Origin: Parvibaculum sp040216885
Lineage (GTDB): Bacteria > Pseudomonadota > Alphaproteobacteria > Parvibaculales > Parvibaculaceae
NCBI GenBank assembly: GCA_040216885.1
Contig: JAVJOG010000015.1
Span: 58,270 to 122,269, forward strand
DNA: 64,000 bases
Direction of reading: 5' to 3'
A model generated the notes under the pieces. It was given only the letters and a program-made list of their open reading frames with translations. It was not told the origin of the DNA and did no database searches. The translations under genes and the position numbers were made by a program. This document shows positions 44,789-54,263 of the stretch, in pieces. How positions within the stretch are numbered: the stretch's first letter is position 1; each line of letters opens with the position of its first letter.

Positions 44789-45844
44789 TCAACTGTTGAT
44801 GTCGCTCCGCACGCAGCCGTCGAATTCGGTGATGAAATCGGCGCCGAACACCGATGACGGGGTCTGGTAACCGGGCGTCGCCTCGCCCGCCAGCACCCGG
44901 CGCACGATTTCGAGCCCGGTCATCGCGGTCAGCGTGTAGCCCTCCGGTGTCCTGAGGCGCGATACGGCCTTTTCGCCGGCCGCGTTGACGGCCTCGCCGT
45001 AAAGCACCGAAAACCCTTCCGCGCGCTGCGCGTCGGTCGGTCCTTCGGGCATTTTCTCGACGCGCTTTTTCAGCGCCCGCTGCGCCGGGCCGAGGCTTAG
45101 CAACAAGCGCATGAAACTGCCCATGCCCGCCATCTGTTCGAGTTGCGGGCTTGCCTCGAAATAAACCGTGATGTCGGGAATATGCGTCGAATGCCAGGCG
45201 GTGGCGACGTCGCCCCAGCCGATGGCGATGGCCGATTTCGCGCCGCCGCCGAAATCGATTTCGCGGCGCGGCGGCTTCTTCAACGCAAGGATGTGTCCCT
45301 CGCGCCGGACCCGCGTGCCGGTGCCGATGCTCTCGACGCCGGTCTTCGCCGTGCCATGCGACATCTGGCCGAGCCCCGAAATGCCGAGCGTCAGTTCGGT
45401 CGCGTCCGGCAAACGCCGCTTCATATGCGCGGCAAGGCAATCGCTCGGCACGACGTCGAATCCGACGCCGGGCATCAGCATCACTTTCGCCTCCTTCGCC
45501 TCGGCGTCGCGCGCCGCGCAGGCCTCGAAGACGTCGATCTCGCCGGTGATGTCGAGATAATGTGTGCCGGTGCGCAGGCAGGCATCGACCATCGGCCGCG
45601 AGGTCTGCGAAAAGGGCCCGGCAATGTGCAGAACCGCGTCGACCTGCGAGAGCCCGGCATCGAGCGCTTCGGGCTCGTCGAGCGAAATCGCCTGGTATTC
45701 GAAACCGTGCTGCGCGGCGATCGCCTTCAGCCGCGCCTCGTTGCGCCCGGCCAGCAACGGCTTCAGCCCTTGCGCCTTCGCCGTCCGTGCGACGAGCTTG
45801 CCCGTGTAGCCCGTGGCGCCGTAGATCATAAACCGGTCGCTCAT
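44789..45844 (-). CDS. Saccharopine dehydrogenase-like / trans-acting enoyl reductase-like oxidoreductase
   Basis: A 351-residue Rossmann enzyme. The cofactor motif YGATGYTGKLVA is at 8-19, then LAGRNEARL, and THYLDITGEIDVFEA and MPGVGFDVVPSD follow. This layout fits the family of trans-acting enoyl reductases (and saccharopine reductase-like proteins) involved in polyketide or lipid reduction. The ATG at 45844 has GGAGGCAGG upstream. The TPR and hydrolase genes follow, 11 bases apart. Confidence 0.85.
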   Translation of the reverse strand: MSDRFMIYGATGYTGKLVARTAKAQGLKPLLAGRNEARLKAIAAQHGFEYQAISLDEPEALDAGLSQVDAVLHIAGPFSQTSRPMVDACLRTGTHYLDITGEIDVFEACAARDAEAKEAKVMLMPGVGFDVVPSDCLAAHMKRRLPDATELTLGISGLGQMSHGTAKTGVESIGTGTRVRREGHILALKKPPRREIDFGGGAKSAIAIGWGDVATAWHSTHIPDITVYFEASPQLEQMAGMGSFMRLLLSLGPAQRALKKRVEKMPEGPTDAQRAEGFSVLYGEAVNAAGEKAVSRLRTPEGYTLTAMTGLEIVRRVLAGEATPGYQTPSSVFGADFITEFDGCVRSDINS

Positions 45845-45927
45845 GCCGCCTGCCTCCGCTTGCTTGCCTGCCGACACCCTACAGCGCCGGACGCGCGGCC
45901 GGAACCCGGCCGATCGCTACCCGGCAA

Positions 45928-45960
45928 GCGAAAAGGCCGCGCTGGTGAAGCGCGGCCTTT
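45928..45960 (-). terminator. Terminator of rpmJ
   Basis: On the minus strand AAAGGCCGCGCT and AGCGCGGCCTTT form a 12-base stem around a 5-base loop, continuing TTTT. Confidence 0.9.
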
Positions 45961-45991
45961 GAATTTCATCGCCGAAGCGCATGAGCCGGTG

Positions 45992-46117
45992 TCAGCCCTG
46001 ACGCGCCTTGAAGCGGCGGTTGGTCTTGTTGATGATGTAGACGCGGCCCTTGCGGCGCACCAGACGATTGTCGCGGTGCCGGCCACGGAGCGACCTCAGG
46101 GAGTTGCGGACTTTCAT
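45992..46117 (-). CDS. rpmJ: 50S ribosomal protein L36
   Basis: A 41-residue basic protein, MKVRNSLRSLRGRHRDNRLV followed by RRKGRVYIINKTNRRFKARQG. This is the zinc-free type of L36: the four zinc ligands of the C+ form are absent. AGGTAGAACC precedes the ATG. It stands alone with its own terminator, as is usual for the alphaproteobacterial gene. Confidence 0.95.
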   Translation of the reverse strand: MKVRNSLRSLRGRHRDNRLVRRKGRVYIINKTNRRFKARQG

Positions 46118-46381
46118 GGTTCTACCTCGGACCGGGCTCTGCGGCGGGCGACGATCGCCGCCCCGCCTCCGGCCCGATGCCGGAAAATGCCCTTAAGTTG
46201 GCGCGGAACCTAAGGGGCGGAACCCCGCCTGTCAACCGGCGAGACCCCGCCAAACCGCCCGCTTCCGGCCTGTTTTTCCACCCCCTTTCCGAGGCGTCCA
46301 AATCGGGCTAGACCATGCCCCGGCCCAAACATGGCGCAGGCGTCATTTTTGGCCGGATTCCCCCGTTTGACGGACAGTTCG

Positions 46382-47395
46382 ATGGCGTATGACAAACCGG
46401 AAGAAAAGCCCGACTACCTGAAGGAGCCGGCCACGCGGTCGATCCCCGACGAGGACGTGATCCGCCACCGCCCGCATTGGTTCCGCGAAGCGCTGGCCCA
46501 TGCGCCCGAGAGCCGCCGCCTGACGGTCGACGGCGCCGAAATCCACTATCTGCGTTGGGGGCCAAAGAACCGGGATGCCGATCCGAAACGCCCGGGCATC
46601 CTCTTCGTGCATGGCAACGGCGCCCATGCCTGGTGGTTCGCCTTCATCGCGCCATTGCTCGCCGAGCACTACAACGTCGCCTCGATCGACCTCGGCGGCA
46701 TGGGCGACAGCGACTGGCGCCGCGCCTATTCGCGCGACACCTTCGCCCGCGAGATCGGCGAGGTGGCGCTCGCCGCCGGCCTTGGGCCGAAACCCGTCAT
46801 CGTCGGCCATTCCTTCGGCGGCTTCGTCTCGCTGATCGCCGCGAAACATTACGGCGGCAGGCTCGGCGGGTTGATCCTTTGCGACTTCACGGTGCGTCCG
46901 CCCGAGGAAGTCCGCGAATGGTTCCTCGACGGCCCCGAACGCAAGCCGACCCGCATCTATCCCGACCTTGAAACCGCGAAGGCGCGCTTCCGCCTCGCGC
47001 CGCTGCAGCCCTGCGCCAACGGCTTCATCCTCGATTACATCGGGGCGTTGAGCCTGCGCGAAGTGACGAAGGGCGAGACGCGCGGCAAGCGCACCTTCGA
47101 GGAGACGGGCTGGACCTGGAAATTCGATCATTCGATCTTCGACGGGTTGCGCATGGGCGCCGACCACGCCGACATCTATGCGAACCTCGCCTGCCGCGGC
47201 GCGACGATGTTCGGCATCGACAGCAAGGACTACGAACCCGCGAGCCTCGACTTCCTGCGCAAACTTGCGCCCGAAAAGCCGGTCTTCACCATCCCCGGCG
47301 CGCAGCACCACATCATGCTCGACCAGCCTCATGCCTTTGCCGCCGCCGTCGCCGCGCTGATGGCCCGCTGGCACGCCGATGGCGCGCTTGAGTAA
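46382..47395 (+). CDS. Alpha/beta-hydrolase fold protein (paralogue of the 21143 gene)
   Basis: A 337-residue hydrolase. Motifs: LFVHGNGAHAWWF (about 75-87), DLGGMGDSDW, the elbow GHSFGGF (about 141-147) and the late histidine in AQHHIMLDQPHAF. It shares nearly all conserved blocks with the 327-residue protein at 21143, including FRLAPLQPC and GWTWKFDHS. An N-terminal extension of about 50 charged residues distinguishes it. Single gene; substrate unknown. Confidence 0.87.
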   Translation: MAYDKPEEKPDYLKEPATRSIPDEDVIRHRPHWFREALAHAPESRRLTVDGAEIHYLRWGPKNRDADPKRPGILFVHGNGAHAWWFAFIAPLLAEHYNVASIDLGGMGDSDWRRAYSRDTFAREIGEVALAAGLGPKPVIVGHSFGGFVSLIAAKHYGGRLGGLILCDFTVRPPEEVREWFLDGPERKPTRIYPDLETAKARFRLAPLQPCANGFILDYIGALSLREVTKGETRGKRTFEETGWTWKFDHSIFDGLRMGADHADIYANLACRGATMFGIDSKDYEPASLDFLRKLAPEKPVFTIPGAQHHIMLDQPHAFAAAVAALMARWHADGALE

Positions 47396-47439
47396 ACAAT
47401 ATGGGGCAGGCCGAAGGCGCCTTGAGCTAGACTGACCGG

Positions 47440-47667
47440 ATGGGACAAGGGCTCTCGCTCACCGTGACGCTGATCGTGCTGGCATCGAGCCTTGCCGGCG
47501 CGGGCCTCCTTGTCTGGCTCGAAAAGCGGCCCGCGACGCCGGGCCGCATCCGTTTCCTGCCCACGACACCGCTGATCTTCCTGGCGCTGATCGTCGCCGC
47601 CGTGATGGCCGCCCATCTGCTGACGCTGCTGACAGGCACGCCCGTCACCGGACGGCAGCGCTTCTGA
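47440..47667 (+). CDS. Small two-helix membrane protein
   Basis: A 75-residue protein with two hydrophobic helices (about 5-26 and 43-65) joined by a basic loop (EKRPATPGRIRF). The positive-inside rule puts the loop in the cytosol. Ribosome site weak. Family not recognised. It ends 6 bases before the convergent MFS gene end. Confidence 0.6.
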   Translation: MGQGLSLTVTLIVLASSLAGAGLLVWLEKRPATPGRIRFLPTTPLIFLALIVAAVMAAHLLTLLTGTPVTGRQRF

Positions 47668-47673
47668 AGCCGC

Positions 47674-48978
47674 CTAGTGCAGGCCGATCTCTTCGTCTTC
47701 CTCGTCGAAGCCGCCATCGGTTTCGCGCAGGTTTTTCAGAATCGGGTGGAAGATCGCAAACAGCAGCACCAGCACCGACAGCGCCATGCCCAGCATGAAC
47801 GGCGCCGAATGCAGCATGTAAAAGAGCGGAATGCCGATCGCCGGATTGAGAATGTGGCCGGTCGCCGCTGTCGAACCGATCAGCCCGGCCATCGCACCCT
47901 GATCCTTCAGCGACACCGACAATGACGCACCGGCCGAAAGCCCGGCGCGCAGGAAACCGAAACCGAGGCCTGCCAGCGCCAGCGCCGACACCAGCACGCC
48001 GTAGGAACCGCCGAACACCAGCATGGCGAAGGAAACGATCATCGTGACCGCGCCCCAGCGCAGCAGGAACTGCACCGACAGGTCGAAACGCTGGATCAGG
48101 CCGAGCTGCGCCACAAGCGTCGCCATCGCCATCGCCATCATGCCGACCGAAACAAGCTGCGTCGCCGCCGAACCCTTCATGTCGAGCTCCGCCATCAGGT
48201 AGAAGGCGAAAAGCTGCATCATGATCGACTGCATCAGGCTCAATACAACGCCAGTAACGAGCCAGGGCCGGACATTCGGCGCCGACCATTTGAGTTCGGC
48301 GCGCTTTTCCTGCTTCTCGCCCAGCATCTTTTTCGGCGCCGTGCGCTCGGGCAGCAGAATCCAGATCGCGGCACCGCTGATGAAGGCAAGCGCGCCGACG
48401 GCGAAGAACGGCGCAAGGATGTGGATTTCGGCAAAGGCCGCCGCGACGCCCGGCCCCACCACCGTGCCGAGGCCGAAGGCGGCGCCGATCTGCGCGATGC
48501 TTCCCGCGCGCTCGGCCCGCGTCGTGCGGTCGGCGACATAGGCTTGCGAGGCCGGCATCGCGCCCGAACCGAAAATGCCGAAGATCGCCCGCGCGCCCAT
48601 GACGAGCGGAAACATCAGCGCCATCGAAATCCAGCCGCCATAACCCGCCAGCAGCACCACACCGACAAGCGATATTGACAGCGCAAACCCGAAAACGCCG
48701 ATCAGGATGACGGGCTTGCGGCCCATGAAGTCGCTGCGCCGGCCCCAGAAGGTACTGGTGAGAATCCACAGGAACGCCGACAGCGAGAAGATCATCGTCG
48801 TCTCGAACTCGCTCATGCCGAGATCGGCGGCAATCGGCGGCAGCACCGCGAACACCAGCGTCTGCCCCATGCCGACCGAGAGCAGGCAGACGAAGAGAAT
48901 GGCAAAGGCGCGCTGGCGCTCCTTGGGCGTCGTCTTGCGGTCGGCGGAGAGCGGTGCTGGCTTGCCGTCGTCGGACAT
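47674..48978 (-). CDS. MFS transporter (TetA/MdtG-like drug:proton antiporter)
   Basis: A 434-residue carrier with 12 membrane helices. The loop between helices 2 and 3, WGRRSDFMGRKPVIL (about 78-92), is the MFS signature; motif C-like LGTVVGPGVAAAFAE lies in helix 5. The layout fits the DHA1 multidrug family, exporting small hydrophobic compounds. The start MSDDGKPAP is chosen over a longer frame. The acidic C-terminus (DEEDEEIG) is unusual. Confidence 0.85.
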   Translation of the reverse strand: MSDDGKPAPLSADRKTTPKERQRAFAILFVCLLSVGMGQTLVFAVLPPIAADLGMSEFETTMIFSLSAFLWILTSTFWGRRSDFMGRKPVILIGVFGFALSISLVGVVLLAGYGGWISMALMFPLVMGARAIFGIFGSGAMPASQAYVADRTTRAERAGSIAQIGAAFGLGTVVGPGVAAAFAEIHILAPFFAVGALAFISGAAIWILLPERTAPKKMLGEKQEKRAELKWSAPNVRPWLVTGVVLSLMQSIMMQLFAFYLMAELDMKGSAATQLVSVGMMAMAMATLVAQLGLIQRFDLSVQFLLRWGAVTMIVSFAMLVFGGSYGVLVSALALAGLGFGFLRAGLSAGASLSVSLKDQGAMAGLIGSTAATGHILNPAIGIPLFYMLHSAPFMLGMALSVLVLLFAIFHPILKNLRETDGGFDEEDEEIGLH

Positions 48979-49060
48979 CGGGAAGGCCTTCCGGGATCGA
49001 ACGCGCGCGGATCGCGGGCACGGCCCTTCCTTTACGTCATCGGGGGCAGCCGACGCAAAT

Positions 49061-49837
49061 TCATCCCGCCGGCTCCGCGCGGGCCGGCCGGTGTTTGCGA
49101 TAGATGCCCTGAACCCAGGCCGTCCCCGGATGCGCCGCCCAGCGCGAAAGCCAGGCATCGATTCGGGGCGGGCGGGGCGACGGAAGCTTCATGTCGACAT
49201 GCGGCGCATCGCAGGCCGGCGCCAGCAGCGCCGCCGCCGTCAGGTCGGCGATACTGAAACGGTCGCCGACGAGATAGCCGGTCGGACCTGCCTGCGCGGC
49301 CACGAGATCGAGCGCGGCTTGCATCGTCTTGTAGGACGCCTCGACCGCGCCCGGCCTGTCGATCTCCATCGAGCGGCGGATCGTGCCGAGCGCCAGCGGC
49401 GTGACGGCGCGGTAGAAGAGCCGTGCCGGCAGTGGCTTTCCCGTCGAGAACACCCGGGCGATATAGCCGGGCGCCAGCACAAGTTCGGAAAAGAGCGCCC
49501 GGCGCACGCACGGCCCGATCTCCGCATCGAAATGCGCTTGCAGATCGAGTGCGGCTTTCCGCTGCGCCGGATCGGCGGGATAGAGCGCGGGCGCCGGATG
49601 AGCGGTCTCCAGCGCCTCCACGATCGCCGCCGATCCCGGAACGATCGTGCCGCCGATCCTGAGGACCGGCGTTTGCGTCGCACCGCTCAGTTTCGTGATC
49701 GCGGGCGCATGCGGACCGGGCAGATACCCGATCCGCCGATGCGGCAAGCCCTTGTAGTCGAGCGCCCAGCGCGCCTTTTCGTTGTAGTGGGAATAGGGAA
49801 ACTGATGCAACTCGATGACAGGCGGATTGTTGCTCAT
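49061..49837 (-). CDS. Glutathione S-transferase-family protein
   Basis: A 258-residue GST. The thioredoxin-like N-domain begins HQFPYSHYNEKARWALDYKGL (11-31), with TPVL and a GSAAIVEAL glutathione-binding turn. The helical C-domain has DRFSIADLTAAALLAPA. It precedes the MFS gene and may act in detoxification with it. Substrate unknown. Confidence 0.85.
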   Translation of the reverse strand: MSNNPPVIELHQFPYSHYNEKARWALDYKGLPHRRIGYLPGPHAPAITKLSGATQTPVLRIGGTIVPGSAAIVEALETAHPAPALYPADPAQRKAALDLQAHFDAEIGPCVRRALFSELVLAPGYIARVFSTGKPLPARLFYRAVTPLALGTIRRSMEIDRPGAVEASYKTMQAALDLVAAQAGPTGYLVGDRFSIADLTAAALLAPACDAPHVDMKLPSPRPPRIDAWLSRWAAHPGTAWVQGIYRKHRPARAEPAG

Positions 49838-49991
49838 TGTCCGGTTCTCCCGTTTGACGTGTTCATTCTGCGCCTCCCCGCATGAAATTGCCGCAGCGAA
49901 ATTGGCCCCGGACGGACCGTCATTTGACAGGCCCAAGCCCCTCGACGCCTACTTCGTTCAAACAGCAGTCGGGAATACGGGGAGGAACGGG

Positions 49992-51227
49992 ATGGAACTC
50001 GGGCTCGGCGCGAAGGACGCGGCCTTCAGGGACGAGGTGCGGCGCTTTCTGGACGAAAAGCTGACGCCGGAACTGCGCGAAACCGGCAAGCTGATGACCA
50101 GCGTCTATGCCGACTACGAAACCACCATGACCTGGCACAAGGCGCTCTTCGAAAAAGGCTGGGTCGCGCCCGCCTGGCCGGTCGAATATGGCGGCTGCGA
50201 CTGGTCGGTGACGCAGCACTACATTTTTTCGAGCGAACTTGCCGCCGCCGGCGCGCCCTCGCTGTCGCCGATGGGCCTCGGCATGTGCGGCCCGGTGCTG
50301 ATCGGCTACGGCACGCAGGCGCAGAAGGATTACTACCTGCCGCGCATCCTCAACGGCGAGGATTTCTGGTGTCAGGGCTATTCGGAGCCGGGCTCGGGTT
50401 CGGACCTTGCGAGCCTGCAAATGAGCGCCGTCGAGGACGGCGACGACTTCATCTGCAACGGCCAGAAAATCTGGACGACGCATGCGAATTACGCCAACCG
50501 CATTTTCAATCTGGTGCGCACCTCGAAGGAAGACATTCCCCAGCGCGGCATCACCTTCATCCTGATCGACATGGACACGGCCGGCGTCAAGGCGGAACCG
50601 CTGGTGATGCTGTCGGGCGAGCACATCCAGAACCAGATTTTCTTCACCGATGTCCGCGTGCCGAAAAGGAATGTCGTCGGCAAGGTCGGCGACGGCTGGA
50701 CGGTGGCGAAATATCTGATGCAGTTCGAACGCAGCGGCCACGCCTATGCGCCCGGCCTGCACAACCGCCTCGCCCGCATCCGCCGCATGGCCGAAAGCGA
50801 ACGCGGCGGCGACGGCACACGGCTGATCGACGATACGAACTTCGCGGCGAAGCTCGCCGATGCTGCCGTCGAAATCACGGCACTCGACTATACCGAACAC
50901 CGCATCATGTCGACGCTGAGCCACGGGCAGGCGCCGGGCGCCGAAAGCTCGCTGCTGAAAACGCGCGGCACCGAGGTAAGCCAGCGCCTGACCGAACTGG
51001 CGGTCGAGGCCGTTGCACATTACGTGATGCCCTTCCAGCCCCATGCGGCGCGGCCGGGCGGTCCGGTCCCCGGCGTGCCGAAACCGGCAGGCAACGAAAC
51101 GCCCGCCGGTCCCGATTATGCATGGCCGGTGACGGCGAAATATCTCAACGACCGCGCCGGTTCGATCTATGCCGGCACCAACGAGATCCAGCGCAACATC
51201 ATGGCCAAGGCCGTGCTGGGGCTCTGA
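49992..51227 (+). CDS. Acyl-CoA dehydrogenase
   Basis: A 411-residue flavoprotein that makes the first double bond in acyl-CoA oxidation. FAD and substrate segments: WCQGYSEPGSGSDLASLQ (about 120-137), NGQKIWTTHANYA, and the C-terminal GSIYAGTNEIQRNIMAKAVLGL. This form resembles the large subunits of pimeloyl-CoA- or steroid-side-chain-type dehydrogenases. GGAGGAACGGG gives the start. It is convergent with the sulfatase gene, 3 bases apart. Confidence 0.92.
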   Translation: MELGLGAKDAAFRDEVRRFLDEKLTPELRETGKLMTSVYADYETTMTWHKALFEKGWVAPAWPVEYGGCDWSVTQHYIFSSELAAAGAPSLSPMGLGMCGPVLIGYGTQAQKDYYLPRILNGEDFWCQGYSEPGSGSDLASLQMSAVEDGDDFICNGQKIWTTHANYANRIFNLVRTSKEDIPQRGITFILIDMDTAGVKAEPLVMLSGEHIQNQIFFTDVRVPKRNVVGKVGDGWTVAKYLMQFERSGHAYAPGLHNRLARIRRMAESERGGDGTRLIDDTNFAAKLADAAVEITALDYTEHRIMSTLSHGQAPGAESSLLKTRGTEVSQRLTELAVEAVAHYVMPFQPHAARPGGPVPGVPKPAGNETPAGPDYAWPVTAKYLNDRAGSIYAGTNEIQRNIMAKAVLGL

Positions 51228-51230
51228 CGC

Positions 51231-53018
51231 TCACCCGTGCAAGGCCCGCCAGACGCGCGGGCTGGCGCGATGGCATCCCCAGAAAGCGCCGCCCAGCAAC
51301 AGCAACATGATCGCCGTCAATCCCGGCCAGTTCGCCCGCACCAGGTCGTGTATGCGGTTGGTCGTGAGCTGTGCCGTCTGGTCGTAGCCGTCTGGCACTT
51401 CCAGCACGCCGACACGCGCCGCGTAGGCATCGTATTCCGCCATCATCTCGGCAAGGAGCTCCGGCCGCTCTTCCGAGAGATCCCGCGTCTCGCCGGGATC
51501 GCGCGCCAGATCGTAGAGATACCAGCGCATGTCGCCATAGGGCGGCGCGTTGCGCACCAGCTTGTAGTCGCCGCGGAAGAGCGCCGCATTTCCCGCCGCC
51601 TCGATGCCGACCGCATCCGTCTCGCCGCGCACCGGCGCCGCCGCACCGCTGAGCAGCGGCATCAGCGAGCGCCCGGTCATCGGCTGCACGGTTACGCCCG
51701 CAAACTCCTCCGTCGCCGCGACGCCCGCCATGTCGAGAATGGTCGGCGCGATGTCGGTGATGTAGCTGAAGGCATCCGTCGTCTGCGCGCGCGCGACGCC
51801 GCGCCCGGCAAGAATCAGCGGCACGCGCAAGCCGCCCTCGCCCGCCTGCATCTTGAAGAAGGCGCCGGGCGACGCCGCCGCACTGGCGAATTCCGGTCCG
51901 ATAAAGGCATAGGAGCCCTTCTCGCCCAGCGTCTCGAGGTCGCGGCGATAATTGTTCCACCACAGCCATTGCCGGAAACCCGGCATCGCCAGCGGATCGC
52001 CGGGTTCGGGCCCGTTATCCGACAGCACGATGAAGATGGTGTTGTCGTATTGCCCGGTCTCTTTCAGATAGTCGATCAGGCGGCCGACATGAAAATCCAT
52101 CGCTTCGAGCATTGCCGCATTGACGGCCATGCTTTTCGCGAGCAACCGCTTCTCGTCCTCGCTCCGCGCTGCCCAGTCGCGCAGACCCTCCGGCATCGGC
52201 CCGAGTTCCATCTCGGCCGGCAGCAGCCCACGCTCGACAACGGCGCGGAAGCGCGCCGCGCGCAGCGCCTCCCAGCCTTCGTCGTAGACGCCTTCGTATT
52301 TCTCGATGAATTCGCGCGGCGCCTGCACCGGAATGTGAATGGCCATGAAGGCGACATAGGAAAAGAACGGACGCCCCTCGTCCCGGCTCTCCTCCAGATA
52401 TTCGATCGTCTTGTCGACAATGAATTCCGACGAATAAAAATCCTCCGGCAGGTCGGCGGGCTTGCCGTCCTCATACCAGGGCGCATCGTCATAGATTGGC
52501 AGGTAGGATTTCCTTTCCCAGTTGTCGGCGCCCGACGCTTCAAGCGCGAAGGAACGGTCGAAGCCGCGCGCGGCCGGATGCGCGCCCTCGCCATGACCCA
52601 GATGCCATTTGCCGGTCATCGTCGTGCGATAGCCGGCGGCGCCGAGCCGGCTCGCAACGGTGACGACATCGTCGGCGAGTTGTCCGAGATAGCCGGGCTG
52701 TCCGCGATGTTCGAGCGGCGCCGATTCCGGCAGATTGCCGATCCCGGCCAGATGACTGTCGACGCCGGTCATCAGCATGGCGCGAGACGGCGCGCAGATC
52801 GGCGAGGCATGGAAATTGGAAAACAGTGTGCCCCTCGCCGCCAGCGCGTCGATGTTCGGCGTCGAAATCTCGCTGCCATACGCGCCGAAATCGCTGAAGG
52901 CAACATCGTCGGCGAGGATCAGCACGATGTTGGGACGCGCATCCTGTGCCAGCGCGGGTGGCACGACGGCAAAAAACAGCGCAACCGCCGCCATCGTCGC
53001 AATTTCAGATGCCTTCAT
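51231..53018 (-). CDS. Arylsulfatase-family protein, exported and C-terminally anchored
   Basis: A 595-residue sulfatase. A signal peptide (cleaved near ALA-QD at 24) leads to the metal site LILADDVAFSDFG (33-45) and the modification motif CAPSR (75-79), whose cysteine becomes formylglycine. GKWHLGH and the late SDNGPEPGDP site are present. A C-terminal membrane helix (WPGLTAIMLLLLGGAFW) is not typical of soluble arylsulfatases and should anchor it in the inner membrane. A maturase is needed; the radical SAM protein at 57526 lies 4.5 kb away but does not look like an anSME. Confidence 0.9.
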   Translation of the reverse strand: MKASEIATMAAVALFFAVVPPALAQDARPNIVLILADDVAFSDFGAYGSEISTPNIDALAARGTLFSNFHASPICAPSRAMLMTGVDSHLAGIGNLPESAPLEHRGQPGYLGQLADDVVTVASRLGAAGYRTTMTGKWHLGHGEGAHPAARGFDRSFALEASGADNWERKSYLPIYDDAPWYEDGKPADLPEDFYSSEFIVDKTIEYLEESRDEGRPFFSYVAFMAIHIPVQAPREFIEKYEGVYDEGWEALRAARFRAVVERGLLPAEMELGPMPEGLRDWAARSEDEKRLLAKSMAVNAAMLEAMDFHVGRLIDYLKETGQYDNTIFIVLSDNGPEPGDPLAMPGFRQWLWWNNYRRDLETLGEKGSYAFIGPEFASAAASPGAFFKMQAGEGGLRVPLILAGRGVARAQTTDAFSYITDIAPTILDMAGVAATEEFAGVTVQPMTGRSLMPLLSGAAAPVRGETDAVGIEAAGNAALFRGDYKLVRNAPPYGDMRWYLYDLARDPGETRDLSEERPELLAEMMAEYDAYAARVGVLEVPDGYDQTAQLTTNRIHDLVRANWPGLTAIMLLLLGGAFWGCHRASPRVWRALHG

Positions 53019-53146
53019 CCGCTCCGCCCCCGCCGTCGTCACTTTATTATGACATTATATATGCCAATATACCGGCCCCGTCGCGCCCGGCAACCCCTTG
53101 TGCTACCACTCCGGCCATCGAAATCATCTTCTCCGGAGCGGCCTTC

Positions 53147-53818
53147 ATGCAAGTCGACGATGCGATCAAGGCGCGGAAATCCGTGCGCGCCTTCAAACCA
53201 GACCCTGTGCCGCTTTCGCTGGTGAGCGAAATTCTGGAGCTGGCGCGCTACGCGCCGTCCGGCACCAACATCCAGCCCTGGAAGGTGCATGTGGTGGCCG
53301 GCGAAACGCGCCGCCGCCTCGAAGCCGAAGTGCTGGCGCATCGCGACACCGACCCCGCCGACAAGGGCGCCGAATTCCCGCGCACCTCGAAGCGCAAGGA
53401 GCCCTACACGACGCGCATGCGCACGCTCGGCAAGGAGATGTACGGGCTGATCGGCATTCCGAAGGGCGACCAGGCCGCCAACTGGGCCCAATGGGGCCGC
53501 AACTATAAATTCTTCGACGCGCCGGTGGGCCTGATCTTCACCATCGACAAGGATCTCGATGCGATGAGCTTCCTCGACATCGGCATCTTCATGCAGACGA
53601 TCATGCTGGCAGCGAAGGAGCGCGGCCTCGACACCTGCTCGCAAGGCGCCTGGAACAATTTCTGGAGCGTGACGCGCCGTGTGCTCTCCGTGCCCGACGA
53701 CGAATACATCGTCTGCGGCATGTCACTCGGCTATGCCGACGAGACGCAGCCCGTCAACACGCTCGTCTCCGAGCGCGAACCGCTGACAAGCTTCGCGACC
53801 TTTCACGGCTTCGAGTGA
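53147..53818 (+). CDS. Nitroreductase-family flavoprotein
   Basis: A 223-residue FMN enzyme. KARKSVRAFKPDPVP (8-22), RYAPSGTNIQPWKVHVV (about 37-53) and the late GMSLGYADETQPVN block place it in the nitroreductase family. It probably reduces nitroaromatics or quinones with NAD(P)H. GGAG lies 10 bases before the ATG. Divergent from the sulfatase gene. Confidence 0.92.
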   Translation: MQVDDAIKARKSVRAFKPDPVPLSLVSEILELARYAPSGTNIQPWKVHVVAGETRRRLEAEVLAHRDTDPADKGAEFPRTSKRKEPYTTRMRTLGKEMYGLIGIPKGDQAANWAQWGRNYKFFDAPVGLIFTIDKDLDAMSFLDIGIFMQTIMLAAKERGLDTCSQGAWNNFWSVTRRVLSVPDDEYIVCGMSLGYADETQPVNTLVSEREPLTSFATFHGFE

Positions 53819-53820
53819 AA

Positions 53821-54129
53821 TCAGAACCGCGCCTGCGGGCGGAACGGGCGCACACTGCCGCCGGTGACGGCGCGCTGCCCCGCCGGCATCGCATGTCCGG
53901 GCGCAAAGCCCGCCGATGCCGGAATGAAGATGAAGCCGCGCTCGACGCCGCCCGAAAAGCCGAACGTCTGCACCTGACCCGTTAGGTCGATCCGGTCATC
54001 GGCGTTTTCGCCGCCGGCCAGCTCGTCGCCGGCCCAGGGATCGATCCACTGCACGCGCTCGCCCGCCATCGCCGGGCCGGCAAGACCCGCGATCAACGCC
54101 GCGAACACGATTCCCGAAAACTGTTTCAT
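53821..54129 (-). CDS. Small exported protein of unknown function
   Basis: A 102-residue protein with a clean Sec signal peptide (cleavage near AMA-GE at 22). The mature 80 residues are glycine-rich (GGENADD, GFSGGVERGFIFIP) and end basic. No cysteine and no recognised domain. It ends 3 bases past the nitroreductase stop on the other strand. Confidence 0.65.
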   Translation of the reverse strand: MKQFSGIVFAALIAGLAGPAMAGERVQWIDPWAGDELAGGENADDRIDLTGQVQTFGFSGGVERGFIFIPASAGFAPGHAMPAGQRAVTGGSVRPFRPQARF

Positions 54130-54263
54130 ACTGAAACATATAGCCCCTGACGTCGCGGAATCAACAAGGAAAAGCCGAGGAATCCTGCCGCTTTGCCAAA
54201 CTCCGCCGCGCCGCTATCCTCGCCGCCACCGAAATCGAATCCACGCACAAGAGGGAGAGTTTC

